Assembly (NCBI RefSeq): GCF_000938265.1
Contig: NZ_JYFC01000001.1
Coordinates: 434,001-498,000 of the forward strand
Source of the DNA: Agreia bicolorata
Lineage (GTDB): Bacteria > Actinomycetota > Actinomycetes > Actinomycetales > Microbacteriaceae
Length of the DNA stretch: 64,000 nucleotides
Direction of reading: 5' to 3'
The notes beneath the pieces are model-generated. The model had not been told where the DNA came from. It did no database searches and saw nothing but the letters and a program-made list of their open reading frames with translations. Below, in pieces: positions 17,965 through 27,089 of the stretch; position 1 is the stretch's first letter; each line of letters starts with the position of its first letter. Both the position numbers and the translations under genes were made by a program.

Positions 17965-18923
17965 CACGCGAGGGCCTCTGCGGGCAGCGGCCCTCCGTAC
18001 CAGTGCTCGAGGATGGCATGGGCGATCGAGGATGGGCCGGGCAGGGCAACGCCCGTCGCGGGATCCGCGATCTCGGCCCGGGTGAACCATCGAAGGTCGA
18101 GGATCTCCTCGCCATCCGGGCGCAATGCGTCGTCTGCGAAGGCGGGATCGACATGCGCGTAGAACCCGACCATCAACGAGGCCGGGAACGGCCACGGCTG
18201 CGACCCGAGGTACTGCGGGGTGAGGATGCGCACGCCCGACTCTTCGAAAACCTCTCGCTGCGCCGCCGCTTCGAACGACTCCCCCGGTTCGACGAACCCG
18301 GCGAGCAGCGAATACCGGTTCTGCTTCCACATGGCGTTCGAGCCGAGCAGGATCCTGTCCTCCGAGTCGACGATCCCCACGATGACTGCCGCGTCGGTAC
18401 GCGGAAAGAGTTCGACGCCCAGTTCCACGTCGCGCCGTACCCAGCCGCCCTTCTCGACGACGGTCTCGGCTCCACTCCGAGGCGAATGGCTGTGCGACGC
18501 GTGCCATCCGGCGATCGCCAAGGCTTCGACGAACGCTCCGGCGTCGCGATCGCTCAACACGGTCGCCGTCTCCCTGAGATTCAGCCAACGGGCCTCATCG
18601 GGTTCAAGTCTCTCGGCCTCGTCATCACCCACGACGACGAGCACGATCCGCGTTCCAACAGGCTCGGGCGAGGTCGTCGACAGCGAAATGCCGAGGTAGA
18701 CGCGCAACTCGAATTCACGCACTCGGTCGACGGCAAGAAGCGCTAGTCCGGCCCTACTGCTGAAGTCGGGTGCGGCAAGAGCGCGCCCCCGCCACAGGGG
18801 CAGCAGTCGGGTCGTCGGATCGGCCCAGAGTTCATCGAAGAGCTGGGGGCGTGCTCGGGATTCGTTGTCGCGGTCGATCTCCTGCCGAGACAGAGGCAGG
18901 TGGGAGAGGAAGGTGGAAGTCAT
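17961..18923 (-). CDS. nudC: NAD(+) diphosphatase NudC, zinc-ribbon cysteines lost
   Basis: Nudix hydrolase of 320 aa that cleaves NADH/NAD+ to NMN and AMP and can remove NAD caps from RNA. The Nudix box is GFVEPGESFEAAAQREVFEE plus SG, followed by the NudC signature SQPWPFPASLM. The zinc ribbon that usually precedes FPRTD has no cysteine: the expected CxxC is SPRS and the second pair is also absent, although the surrounding spacing is kept. ATG 18923 was chosen over a TTG three codons upstream. Its stop overlaps the uvrD2 start. Confidence 0.9.
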   Translation of the reverse strand: MTSTFLSHLPLSRQEIDRDNESRARPQLFDELWADPTTRLLPLWRGRALAAPDFSSRAGLALLAVDRVREFELRVYLGISLSTTSPEPVGTRIVLVVVGDDEAERLEPDEARWLNLRETATVLSDRDAGAFVEALAIAGWHASHSHSPRSGAETVVEKGGWVRRDVELGVELFPRTDAAVIVGIVDSEDRILLGSNAMWKQNRYSLLAGFVEPGESFEAAAQREVFEESGVRILTPQYLGSQPWPFPASLMVGFYAHVDPAFADDALRPDGEEILDLRWFTRAEIADPATGVALPGPSSIAHAILEHWYGGPLPAEALAW

Positions 18924-18982
18924 GTGAACCAATCGTGCGTGGCGAACGCGACGGGGGAAGATGCCAGCCCTACCCTGTTGGT

Positions 18983-20032
18983 ATGGCCAGATCCCACTTC
19001 ACTCTAGCCGCGCTCTCGACCGCGGCCGTTCCCGGGGCTGACATCGTCTCGACCAGGCCGATCGGAACCGGAACACAGGGCCGCTACGACTCCGCTGTGG
19101 TCACTCTGCGCGACCGCAACGAACTCATCGTGCGCGTGCCGACTTCTCAAGACGCCGAGACGGAACAGTCTCGAGACCTCGTCGCTCTGAACGCTCTCAC
19201 CGCCGGGTTCCGGGGCCGTCTTCCCTTCGACGTTCCCCACGTCGAGGGTCAGACGCCTGTCGCGAACACACGAGCAATCGTCTATAGCTACATCCCTGGC
19301 AGCCCCGCTGTGCTGGCCGAACTCGATGCCGCAGATCCGGTGGCCGAGTCGATCGGGCGCGCCATCGCATCCATTCACTCGCTGCCGACATCGCTCGTCA
19401 CCGACTCGGGCCTTCCCGTGCAGACGGCAGCAGACGCAGCGCGTCTCGCCCGCATCACGAAAGACAGGGCCGCAGCGACCGGCGCTGTACCCTCCGACCT
19501 TCTCGCGCGCTGGTCGACGGCACTCGAAGACAGCGCGCTCTGGCAGTTCCAGCCGACTGTCGTGCACGGATCACTCTCTCCCGACTCCTTCCTCCTCGCA
19601 GCGAACTCGGTGTCGGGAGTGCTGGGCTGGTCGCAGCTGCAGGTCGGCGATCCAGCCTCAGATCTGTTCTGGCTCAGCTCGGCACCGAGCGAGCAGCTTG
19701 CGACCCGGGTATTCGGTGCCTACAACCTCGGCCGCAGCACGCCGGTCGACCGCCAGCTGCGCAAGCGCGCCCGGTTGTATGCCGAGCTCGAGATCGCCAA
19801 ATGGCTGCTGCACGGCACGGAGAAGCACGACGAGACGATCATCGCCGATGCCAAGACCATGCTGGCTGGGCTGTCGGTGAGCGTGGAGTCGGACATGTTG
19901 AACCCTCTGTCAACCGACACCGGCCAGATCATGGCGGTCGAAGAGGTCGAAGAGATGCTTCGTCGCACACCCCGCACCGATCCATCTTCGGCACGCGACA
20001 GCACCCGTGTGAGTGGAATCTCCGAAGACTAG
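18983..20032 (+). CDS. APH-fold phosphotransferase family protein
   Basis: 349-residue protein with the aminoglycoside/macrolide-phosphotransferase (protein-kinase-like) fold: N-lobe VTLRDRNELIVRVPTSQDAE, hinge IVYSYIPGSP, catalytic-loop-like PTVVHGSLSPDSFLLAAN and GVLGWSQLQVGDPASDLFWL. The classical HGD...N and DW/DfD residues are altered (HGSLSPDSFL; GWSQ), so kinase activity is doubtful. ATG 18983 is 60 bases from the divergent nudC start. This gene is commonly found between nudC and the adnBA genes in the order. Confidence 0.78.
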   Translation: MARSHFTLAALSTAAVPGADIVSTRPIGTGTQGRYDSAVVTLRDRNELIVRVPTSQDAETEQSRDLVALNALTAGFRGRLPFDVPHVEGQTPVANTRAIVYSYIPGSPAVLAELDAADPVAESIGRAIASIHSLPTSLVTDSGLPVQTAADAARLARITKDRAAATGAVPSDLLARWSTALEDSALWQFQPTVVHGSLSPDSFLLAANSVSGVLGWSQLQVGDPASDLFWLSSAPSEQLATRVFGAYNLGRSTPVDRQLRKRARLYAELEIAKWLLHGTEKHDETIIADAKTMLAGLSVSVESDMLNPLSTDTGQIMAVEEVEEMLRRTPRTDPSSARDSTRVSGISED

Positions 20033-23000
20033 AACGGCCAGAGCTCGAGAAGCTGCTTCTCTGAGAAGAGCTGCTCGGGTGCAATGACCGTGTCGTCTGC
20101 GACGAAGTAGAACACGGCGTCTATCAGCTGCGGATCTATGCCCTTCCATCTGGCATAGGCGAGACGGTACAGCGCCAGCTGCAGCTGCTTGACCTCGAGG
20201 TCTTCAGGGGTGGTCGGCGCCTTCCCCGTCTTCCAGTCGACAACCTGGTAGCGCTCGCCATCGGTGAAGATCGCGTCGATCTTGCACACCACAACGTGCG
20301 TGCCGAGCACCAGGTGAATCTCGAGTTCGACCTCGAGCGGCCGTCTGTCGGCCCACGGAGACGCTTCGAACGTGGCCTGCAGGCTCTCGAGCTGAGATTG
20401 CTCGAGGGGCAGTTCGTCGGGCGCCTGGTCGCTGTCTGCCGCCGCGGAGTCGATCAGTTCAGCGCTGCCCGCAATGCCATAACGACTCTCTACCCAGGCG
20501 TGGAATCGAGTGCCCAGTCGTGTCTGTCGAAAAGGCTTCTCCGGCATCGGCCGGCGAAGGGATCGTGCGACGGCCTGGGGATCTGTGACGTAGTCCTTGA
20601 ATCGCGAGGCCGCGATGCGGTTGGGCACCGGTGCGAGACCGGCCTCCTCGATCTGTCTGTCGCGTTCCGATAAGAGCAGATCGAGGTCGCGCTGCCAGCG
20701 GCCAGCCGCGAGCGACTGAGGGCTCTGGATGCGCGCAAGCACCAATTCGGCGGCCTGCTCGACGCGGCCACGTCGGGCGCCCAACGGGTCGAGAGGCCAT
20801 CGTGCCGTGAGACCGTCGGCCTCGAGCGGGTTCTCTTCGTGCTCAGAGTGCGCTGGCACGTCGTCGATCAGACCGGCTTGTGCAAGTTCAGTGAGAAATG
20901 TCGACGCCCGGCGCGGTTTCGATTGCGTAGCCCAGAACGAGCCGGTGAGGAGAAGCGAGTTTCGCGCGCGCGTGACCGCGACGTAGATGAGTCGACGCTC
21001 TTCTGCCAGGTGTTTCGCCGCAAGTTCTGCTTGGAAGGTCTTCACTGCGCTGTCGAAGGCCTGCTGCGATCCGAGTCCGCGCCACTCGAGGACCGGCAGC
21101 GACGAGGCGTCTCCCCTGAATTCATATGGGAGTACTCCGAACCGAAGCCATCCCTTTCCTTCTTTGCTCTGGGCGGGGATCTCGTCGGCGACCAGCCTAG
21201 GCACGGCTACGACATCCCACTCCAAGCCTTTGGATCCGTGAATGGTCAGGAGCTGAACGGTGCCTGGCTCCGGCTCGTCGGTGCGAGGACTCAAGTCGTC
21301 TCGTTTCTCGGCGCGGTCGAGCCAAGCGAGAAAACTGCCCAGAGTTCCCTCGTCGTCGCCAGCGAGAAACGACGCGATCTCGTCGTGGAATGCGTCGAGC
21401 GCTCCGCGGGAGCCGCCGTTTGCCGCCACCCTCTCGTTGGCGGCGAGTTCGACATCGAGAAGCAGCTGTTGCTCGACGAATCGCACGAAATCGATGAGCG
21501 GGAGATTTCCGCGGGCGCGAAACGTGGCCAGTGTTCGCCCTGCGTGACGCAGTCGTTCGAGGCCCTGCTCCGAGAAGCGCTCGAGCTGATGGTGCGTCGA
21601 CGCGTGTTCCGTGACGAAGTCGAGTGCGTCGACGATCGACGCCGAGTCGTCGGGTGCCACCGATTCGCGCATGCTGCGCGTGACATCCTGCGATACCGGC
21701 CGGTGAAAGGAGTCGCGCGAGGCGAGCCAACTCGCGACCTCCGCGAGAGCTCTGAGATCGTGCACGCCGACGTTCCATCGGGCACCGGAGAGAAGCCTGA
21801 TCAGCGATGAGCCTGCCGCCGGGTCGTGTGTGGCTCTGAGGGCGCTGACGACGTCGACGACCTCGGGCGCGCTCAGAAGTCCGCCGACGCCGAGAATGTG
21901 GAACGGTATCCCCCGACGGTCGAGGGCGGCGGCGAAGAAGTCCATGTGGCTTCGAACCCGAAACAGCATCGCCGCAGACAACGGCTTTGCCGCGTCGGCC
22001 GAACCTGACGACGCGTGACTCGCGAATTGCAGAGCGAGCCAGTCAGCCACCGCATCGGCCTCGTCGTCGCGCGTCTCGAGAAAGCGGTATTCCACGCTGC
22101 CTGCCGGAGCATCGGGGCGCGGTTTCAGGCGGTGCACGTCGACGGCCGACTGCGTGCGCAGCGGCTCGACGAGGGTGTTCGCCGCGTCGAGCACAGACCG
22201 GGAGTTGCGCCAGCTCGTCGACAGAGAGAAGGTCGGAACCTCGCCGGCGCCGAAGTCTCGTCCGAACCATCCGAGGTTGCTGGCACTCGCACCTCGCCAT
22301 CCGTAGATCGACTGGTGCGGGTCGCCCACGGCCATGACTCCGTGGCCCCCGAAGAGCCGGGCGAGTAGACGGGTCTGCACGACAGACGTGTCTTGATACT
22401 CGTCGAGCAGCACGACGGAGAAACGCGAGCGATACTCGTCGACGATCTGCGGGTTGCGCATGCAGATCTCGAGCGCAAGCGCGACCTGGTCGGAGAACTC
22501 TACGAGACCCTTCGCCTGCTTCTGTCGCGCATACGATCGTGCGAGGTCGACGAGGAGGGGAAGCGCGCCGATGGGCTCGACGGCAGCACCCACCGACGCG
22601 TATGGTGTCGACTTCGCTTTACCCTCCGTGTAAGGAAGGTCGACGAGATAGGAGAACCGCTCGGCCAGGCCGGCGACGGCCTCGGTGTCGACCACGTTCT
22701 CACTCAATTCTGAGCTGAGAGAAAGCACCGCTTCGACGAGCTGATCGAGGCTCTTGCCGAGGGGTACCAGCCTCTCGTCGCCTGCGGCGAGCAGCACCCG
22801 CCGGGCGAGACCCCACGCCGCGTTCTCGCCGAGGAGCACCGACTCCGGTTCGCGGCCGACGAGCAGCGCATTGTCTCGGAAGATCGTGTTGCCGAAGGAG
22901 TTGTAGGTCGACACGGTGGGCCGGTCGAAGAGGTCGCGGGAGTCGGTAGCCCCGTCATGCCCTGCCACACCCTGAACCGCTATGGCAGGCAGCAGCCCTG

Positions 23001-23268
23001 ACCGCCGCAAGGAGTCGATGTGCCCCGAGATGCGTGTGCTCAACTCTCCGGCTGCCTTGCGCGTGAAGGTGAGCCCGAGAACTTCGTTGACCTGAACCTG
23101 GCCGTTTGCGAGCAACCAGACGACCCTGTTCGCCATCGTCGCGGTCTTGCCGCTTCCGGCGCCGGCGATGACCAGCGATGGCACGAGAGGCGCTTCGATC
23201 ACCGCGCATTGCTCGTCGGTGGGTCTCGGCATGTCGAGCGCGTCGGCGAGTTCGACCGCGCCGATCAT
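20029..23268 (-). CDS. adnB: AdnB, helicase-nuclease subunit of the AdnAB end-resection complex
   Basis: 1079-residue UvrD/RecB-like protein. N-terminal SF1 helicase motifs: Walker A VIAGAGSGKTATMANRVVWL, motif II VVLLDEYQDTSVVQTRLLAR, motif V LLTIHGSKGLEWDVVAVPRL, motif VI EERRLIYVAVTRARNSLLLT. The C-terminal RecB-family nuclease has VVCKIDAIFTDGERYQVVDW and KTGK with the catalytic Asp/Asp/Lys, followed by QLALYRLAYAR. With AdnA it processes double-strand breaks, replacing RecBCD/AddAB in actinobacteria. ATG 23268 overlaps the adnA stop (ATGA). Confidence 0.93.
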   Translation of the reverse strand: MIGAVELADALDMPRPTDEQCAVIEAPLVPSLVIAGAGSGKTATMANRVVWLLANGQVQVNEVLGLTFTRKAAGELSTRISGHIDSLRRSGLLPAIAVQGVAGHDGATDSRDLFDRPTVSTYNSFGNTIFRDNALLVGREPESVLLGENAAWGLARRVLLAAGDERLVPLGKSLDQLVEAVLSLSSELSENVVDTEAVAGLAERFSYLVDLPYTEGKAKSTPYASVGAAVEPIGALPLLVDLARSYARQKQAKGLVEFSDQVALALEICMRNPQIVDEYRSRFSVVLLDEYQDTSVVQTRLLARLFGGHGVMAVGDPHQSIYGWRGASASNLGWFGRDFGAGEVPTFSLSTSWRNSRSVLDAANTLVEPLRTQSAVDVHRLKPRPDAPAGSVEYRFLETRDDEADAVADWLALQFASHASSGSADAAKPLSAAMLFRVRSHMDFFAAALDRRGIPFHILGVGGLLSAPEVVDVVSALRATHDPAAGSSLIRLLSGARWNVGVHDLRALAEVASWLASRDSFHRPVSQDVTRSMRESVAPDDSASIVDALDFVTEHASTHHQLERFSEQGLERLRHAGRTLATFRARGNLPLIDFVRFVEQQLLLDVELAANERVAANGGSRGALDAFHDEIASFLAGDDEGTLGSFLAWLDRAEKRDDLSPRTDEPEPGTVQLLTIHGSKGLEWDVVAVPRLVADEIPAQSKEGKGWLRFGVLPYEFRGDASSLPVLEWRGLGSQQAFDSAVKTFQAELAAKHLAEERRLIYVAVTRARNSLLLTGSFWATQSKPRRASTFLTELAQAGLIDDVPAHSEHEENPLEADGLTARWPLDPLGARRGRVEQAAELVLARIQSPQSLAAGRWQRDLDLLLSERDRQIEEAGLAPVPNRIAASRFKDYVTDPQAVARSLRRPMPEKPFRQTRLGTRFHAWVESRYGIAGSAELIDSAAADSDQAPDELPLEQSQLESLQATFEASPWADRRPLEVELEIHLVLGTHVVVCKIDAIFTDGERYQVVDWKTGKAPTTPEDLEVKQLQLALYRLAYARWKGIDPQLIDAVFYFVADDTVIAPEQLFSEKQLLELWPF

Positions 23269-26200
23269 GCGCTCACCGCCCTGATCACGTGAATGCGACA
23301 TGCCCCGTGCGACCAGGGGTCGAGGCAGTGCGACCCGATGCGGGCATCGACGTGAGAACCGGCCATTCCGGAGGCATCGGTCAGGATGCGCTGCCGGAAC
23401 TCCTCGAGCTCGGAAGGCGATCGAGGGGTCTGAGTGTGATCGACGAAGTTCTTGCCTCGACTGGCTTTCGACACGATGAGCAGCCGGGCTCCGCCGGGCG
23501 TGGCCTCGGCGGGCACTCCCTCGATCAGGCCAGCGTCGAAAGCAAGCTGATATGCGCCCAACTGCGCATTCTCGCCGATCTCCGCAGCCGTGTACGCCCG
23601 TTTGCCGGTCTTGAGATCGACGATCACCACCGATCCGTCTGGGTAGAGTTCGACCCGATCGATCGTTCCCCGGAGGACAGCCTGATCGACCTCGAGTTCG
23701 AATTTCGACTCCGCACCCAGGAGCGTGCCACCCTGGCGGTCGAAGTCGGCGAGATACGTCGACAGCCGCGCAACGAGCTGCCTCGCTTCCCTGCGCTTGA
23801 TCTCGCTGAGCCACGACGACTCGAAATACAACTCGCCCCACCGCGCATCGACGAGATCGAAAAGCGCCTGTTCGCTGGTATCGGGAGCCGCAGCGGTCGT
23901 GCTGGTCTCCATCGCCTCGTGGATCAACGTTCCGACCTGTGACGACGTGTTCGATGATCCTCCGCCCAGATGGTCGATCAACCAATTCAGCGGACAGGTC
24001 TCGAACGACTCCATTCGCGACGGTGAGACGGTGACCCGTGCGGCCTCGTCGGAGAGGTCGACGAGCGGCTCCGTCGAGCTGGCCGCGGCCAGTCCGTACC
24101 ATTCCGCCGGATGCGCCCCTGGCACGGCCTCACGGGCGAGCGTGGCGAGTGCGGATGCTGCCTGCGAGTCGCCCCGCGCGGCGACGGTTCTCCGGAGCAC
24201 ACCCACCAGACCACGCAATGACAGCGGTGTACGCGACACGGCGCCAGGAACAGGTTCGGGCAGCAGCCGGAACAGAGGCGACGGCGATGAGTCGTCGTCA
24301 TCGACGGCGGTGACGAGCAGCTCAGCGGAGGCACGGGAAATCGCCTGGGCGAACATGCGGAGCTCGTCGTGAAGAACGGCCGTTCGCTGATCGAGTACGG
24401 GCGAAGCCTCGCCTCGCCTGGCCCCCTCGAGAGCGTCCGCGCCGAGCAGAGTTCCGCGAATGCGGAGGTTCGGCCAGACGTTCTCTTGAAGCCCGGAGAC
24501 CACTACAAGAGCAAATTCCGTTCCGACGGCTCCGGCGGGTGACGTGACGGTGACAGCGCGGCTCGTCGCCGCCCTCGCCAGAGTGTCTTCGGGAACGTCG
24601 ACGTCGAGAAGCTGTTCGAGGAACACGGTCGCCGGGGCCTCCGGCGATCGCTCGACGAACCTCTTGGCCGACGAGAAAAGCGCGACCACGGCGTCGAGGT
24701 CGTGCGCAGTCTCGTCGGCGACGAGCCCGGTACCGAGGGATTGCGCACGCCAAGGCTCCGCGAGGCCGCTGGTCTCCCAGATCTGCCACAGCAGCTCTTC
24801 GACGCTCGCCTCGGTCGACGCACCCTCACGCGCGAGGAGAATCATCGACGCGAGCAAACGCGCCTTGCGGCCCACCCTCGGCTCGATTCGAGCGAGAACG
24901 AGCGGCATCTGCAAGGCATCGACCAGCAGCTCTGAGCCCGTGCGCTGTCCCCCGGATTCGAACTCCAGCTGTCGAAGTGCACGCTTGAGTCGCCGGAGCA
25001 GCACGGCGTCGGAGCCTGCAAGCGGACTTAGCAGGAGCGCCTCGGCGAGTTCTGAGGTCAACTCGCGGCGACCGAACGCGATTTCAAGGATCGACGCGAA
25101 CGCGCGAACCACAGGTTCGTCTCGCAACGCAACGCGGGCACGCGAGACGCGGGTGGGCACATCGAACGCGGCGAGTCCCCTCTCGAGAGGCGCGATCTGA
25201 GATCCGCTGCGAACGATCACGGCCATGTCGTCCCATGCGATGTCTTCGAACACGTGCGCCTCACGAAGGCGGCGCGCGATCACAGCGATTTCGTCGGACG
25301 GGCTCGTCGCGAGCACCGTCGAGACTCCGGATCGCGCACGGGAGTGGGCAGCGTCGTCTGCCGCGAGAGCGCGACGTTGGCTGCCGGCCCTGGCCGTGCC
25401 GATTCTGGCGGTGACGTCGGCGACGATCGACCGCACTTGAGCGCCATGACGATGCACAACGCCGAGAACGATGGCCGGTTCTATGGGCACGCCCAGGTAC
25501 TCGTCGAGACGCGCGAGCGTGTCGGGATGGGCACCTCGGAACGTGCCTGTGCTGATGTCGGGGTCGCCGAACGCGACCACGGTCACGCCGCGTCGCGCGA
25601 ACTCGCGAACCAGGGTGAGCGTCGCGAGCGTCGACTCCTGCGCGTCGTCAAGCACCAGGAGCCGCAGCCTGGCAAGCGAGCCGACGGCCGCCTCGAGCTC
25701 GTCGGGTGCCGACTCCGCCTCGCGCAGCAGAACGGCCGCCTCACGAGCGAGTTCGGCGGAATCAAAACTGCGATCGCGATAGCTCGACTTGACGCGGTCG
25801 TACTCTTCGATGAATTGGGCGGCAGCTGCCCACTCCGGCCGGCCGACAGACTCGGCGAGCCCGGCGAGGCGGTCGGCGGATGTGCCGGTCTCGACGGCGC
25901 GCATCATGAGGTCGCGCAACTCGGTGCGGAACCCTCTCAGACGCCGCACGTCATCTCCAAGATGTTCGGGCCACGCAGGACCGGACGCGTCTGCAATGTC
26001 ACCCGCGAGCAGCTCTGAGATGATCTGGTCTTGCTCGGCCCCGGTCAGGAGTACGGGCGGGTCATCACCGCGCACCGCCGCCATGCCGCGCACGATCTGG
26101 AACGCGATCGAGTTCGCCGTGCGTGCCAGCGGCCCGTTAGACGGCACGCCCAAACGAAGAGCCAACCGGTCACGCAGTGCAGTGGCGGATGCACGCGTGG

Positions 26201-26414
26201 GGGTGATGACCAGAACCTCGTCTGGAGAGAAGCCACGGTTGTGCACGCGATCGCACAGCAGTTCGACCAGAGCGGTTGTTTTGCCGGTGCCCGGCGCGCC
26301 GATGACGGCGCAGCTGGCCGAGTCGCCGAGCGCCAGGACACGGAACTGCGCGGGGTCGAGGCGCTCGGGCCGATCAATTTCCACGAGTGCAAAGCTAACG
26401 CGTGCCACGGACAC
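23265..26414 (-). CDS. adnA: AdnA, helicase-nuclease subunit of the AdnAB complex
   Basis: About 1049 residues. Walker A is VIGAPGTGKTTALVELLCDR. The Walker-B-like segment is LRLLVLDDAQESTLATLTLV rather than a DEYQ motif, typical of the AdnA motor. The C-terminal nuclease is LRGTIDRVELYPDGSVVIVD with LKTGK. Cysteines at SFETCPLNWLI and in HCLDPWSHGACRIH may relate to the metal/Fe-S site seen in AddB-like proteins (inference). The ORF is open to 26579; GTG 26414 gives the usual family length, ATG 26477 is an alternative. Upstream gene of the adnAB pair and divergent from the DUF3107 gene. Confidence 0.91.
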   Translation of the reverse strand: MSVARVSFALVEIDRPERLDPAQFRVLALGDSASCAVIGAPGTGKTTALVELLCDRVHNRGFSPDEVLVITPTRASATALRDRLALRLGVPSNGPLARTANSIAFQIVRGMAAVRGDDPPVLLTGAEQDQIISELLAGDIADASGPAWPEHLGDDVRRLRGFRTELRDLMMRAVETGTSADRLAGLAESVGRPEWAAAAQFIEEYDRVKSSYRDRSFDSAELAREAAVLLREAESAPDELEAAVGSLARLRLLVLDDAQESTLATLTLVREFARRGVTVVAFGDPDISTGTFRGAHPDTLARLDEYLGVPIEPAIVLGVVHRHGAQVRSIVADVTARIGTARAGSQRRALAADDAAHSRARSGVSTVLATSPSDEIAVIARRLREAHVFEDIAWDDMAVIVRSGSQIAPLERGLAAFDVPTRVSRARVALRDEPVVRAFASILEIAFGRRELTSELAEALLLSPLAGSDAVLLRRLKRALRQLEFESGGQRTGSELLVDALQMPLVLARIEPRVGRKARLLASMILLAREGASTEASVEELLWQIWETSGLAEPWRAQSLGTGLVADETAHDLDAVVALFSSAKRFVERSPEAPATVFLEQLLDVDVPEDTLARAATSRAVTVTSPAGAVGTEFALVVVSGLQENVWPNLRIRGTLLGADALEGARRGEASPVLDQRTAVLHDELRMFAQAISRASAELLVTAVDDDDSSPSPLFRLLPEPVPGAVSRTPLSLRGLVGVLRRTVAARGDSQAASALATLAREAVPGAHPAEWYGLAAASSTEPLVDLSDEAARVTVSPSRMESFETCPLNWLIDHLGGGSSNTSSQVGTLIHEAMETSTTAAAPDTSEQALFDLVDARWGELYFESSWLSEIKRREARQLVARLSTYLADFDRQGGTLLGAESKFELEVDQAVLRGTIDRVELYPDGSVVIVDLKTGKRAYTAAEIGENAQLGAYQLAFDAGLIEGVPAEATPGGARLLIVSKASRGKNFVDHTQTPRSPSELEEFRQRILTDASGMAGSHVDARIGSHCLDPWSHGACRIHVIRAVSA

Positions 26415-26552
26415 TCGTACGCATCCTGTGTCGGGCCTGTTCGCTCTCGGCGAGTCACCCCGGCCTCCGATCGACATGACGACCCGCGATTCTGTCCTAA
26501 TCTGGACGCATGGCCCCAGAGCGGGCCGCAGCACTTGTGAAAGGTAGCCCTG

Positions 26553-26777
26553 GTGGATATTCGAATCGGCATTGCACACTCCCCCCGCGAAATCAGCTTC
26601 GAGTCGAGCCAGTCACCGGCCGACATCGAGAAGGCCGTTGCCGAGGTCCTGAGCGGCGCCTCCGGTCACCTGTCGCTGACAGATGTCAAGGGCACCGTCT
26701 ACCTCGTTCCGGCAACGACTCTCAGCTACGTGGAGATCGGTGCAGAAGAGGCACGACGCGTCGGCTTCGTGCTCTAA
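26553..26777 (+). CDS. DUF3107 family small protein
   Basis: 74 residues starting at GTG 26553: begins MDIRIGIAHSPREISFESSQ and ends PATTLSYVEIGAEEARRVGF plus VL. This is the DUF3107 family (Rv3208A-like), a conserved actinobacterial small protein of unknown function found in this neighbourhood. ATPase-like or binding roles are undocumented in the sequence. Confidence 0.9.
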   Translation: MDIRIGIAHSPREISFESSQSPADIEKAVAEVLSGASGHLSLTDVKGTVYLVPATTLSYVEIGAEEARRVGFVL

Positions 26778-26780
26778 CCC

Positions 26781-27083
26781 ATGGAACTGCTCTTCATCAC
26801 CCTGGGCGGAGCGATCCTCGGCCTCATCGCCAGGTACAGCCTCGCGCACCGGGAGAACCACGGAGTCGCCCTCGTGCCCGCCATCGGAGCAGCGGTCGCC
26901 GCCGTCGTCTGGGTGGGCCTCACCTGGGCCGGCCTTCCCTGGGACGGCGGCTGGATCTGGGTCATCAGTCTCGTCGTGACCGCCGCGGTCGTCGGTGTTG
27001 CAGATCCTGTGATCGGCATCTACCGAGAGCGCGCCGATATCGCGCGTTTCGTCGCGCTTCGCTCGTCGGCCGCCACGAACTAG
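26781..27083 (+). CDS. Small polytopic membrane protein, unknown
   Basis: 100 residues with three hydrophobic helices (LLFITLGGAILGLIARYSLA, VPAIGAAVAAVVWVGLTWAG, WIWVISLVVTAAVVGVADPV). ATG 26781 lies three bases after the DUF3107 stop, so they are probably one transcript. No recognised family. Confidence 0.75.
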   Translation: MELLFITLGGAILGLIARYSLAHRENHGVALVPAIGAAVAAVVWVGLTWAGLPWDGGWIWVISLVVTAAVVGVADPVIGIYRERADIARFVALRSSAATN

Positions 27084-27089
27084 CTTTCG

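Noticed and set aside
17965..18588. N-terminal extension of the uvrD2 frame
   Set aside because: It overlaps nudC out of frame and lacks helicase sequence; GTG 17964 coupled to the nudC stop is the natural start.
23269..24102. Upstream 278-codon extension of the adnB frame
   Set aside because: It reads adnA in another frame, has Arg/Gly-rich shadow composition, and the ATGA overlap at 23265-23268 gives a normal start.
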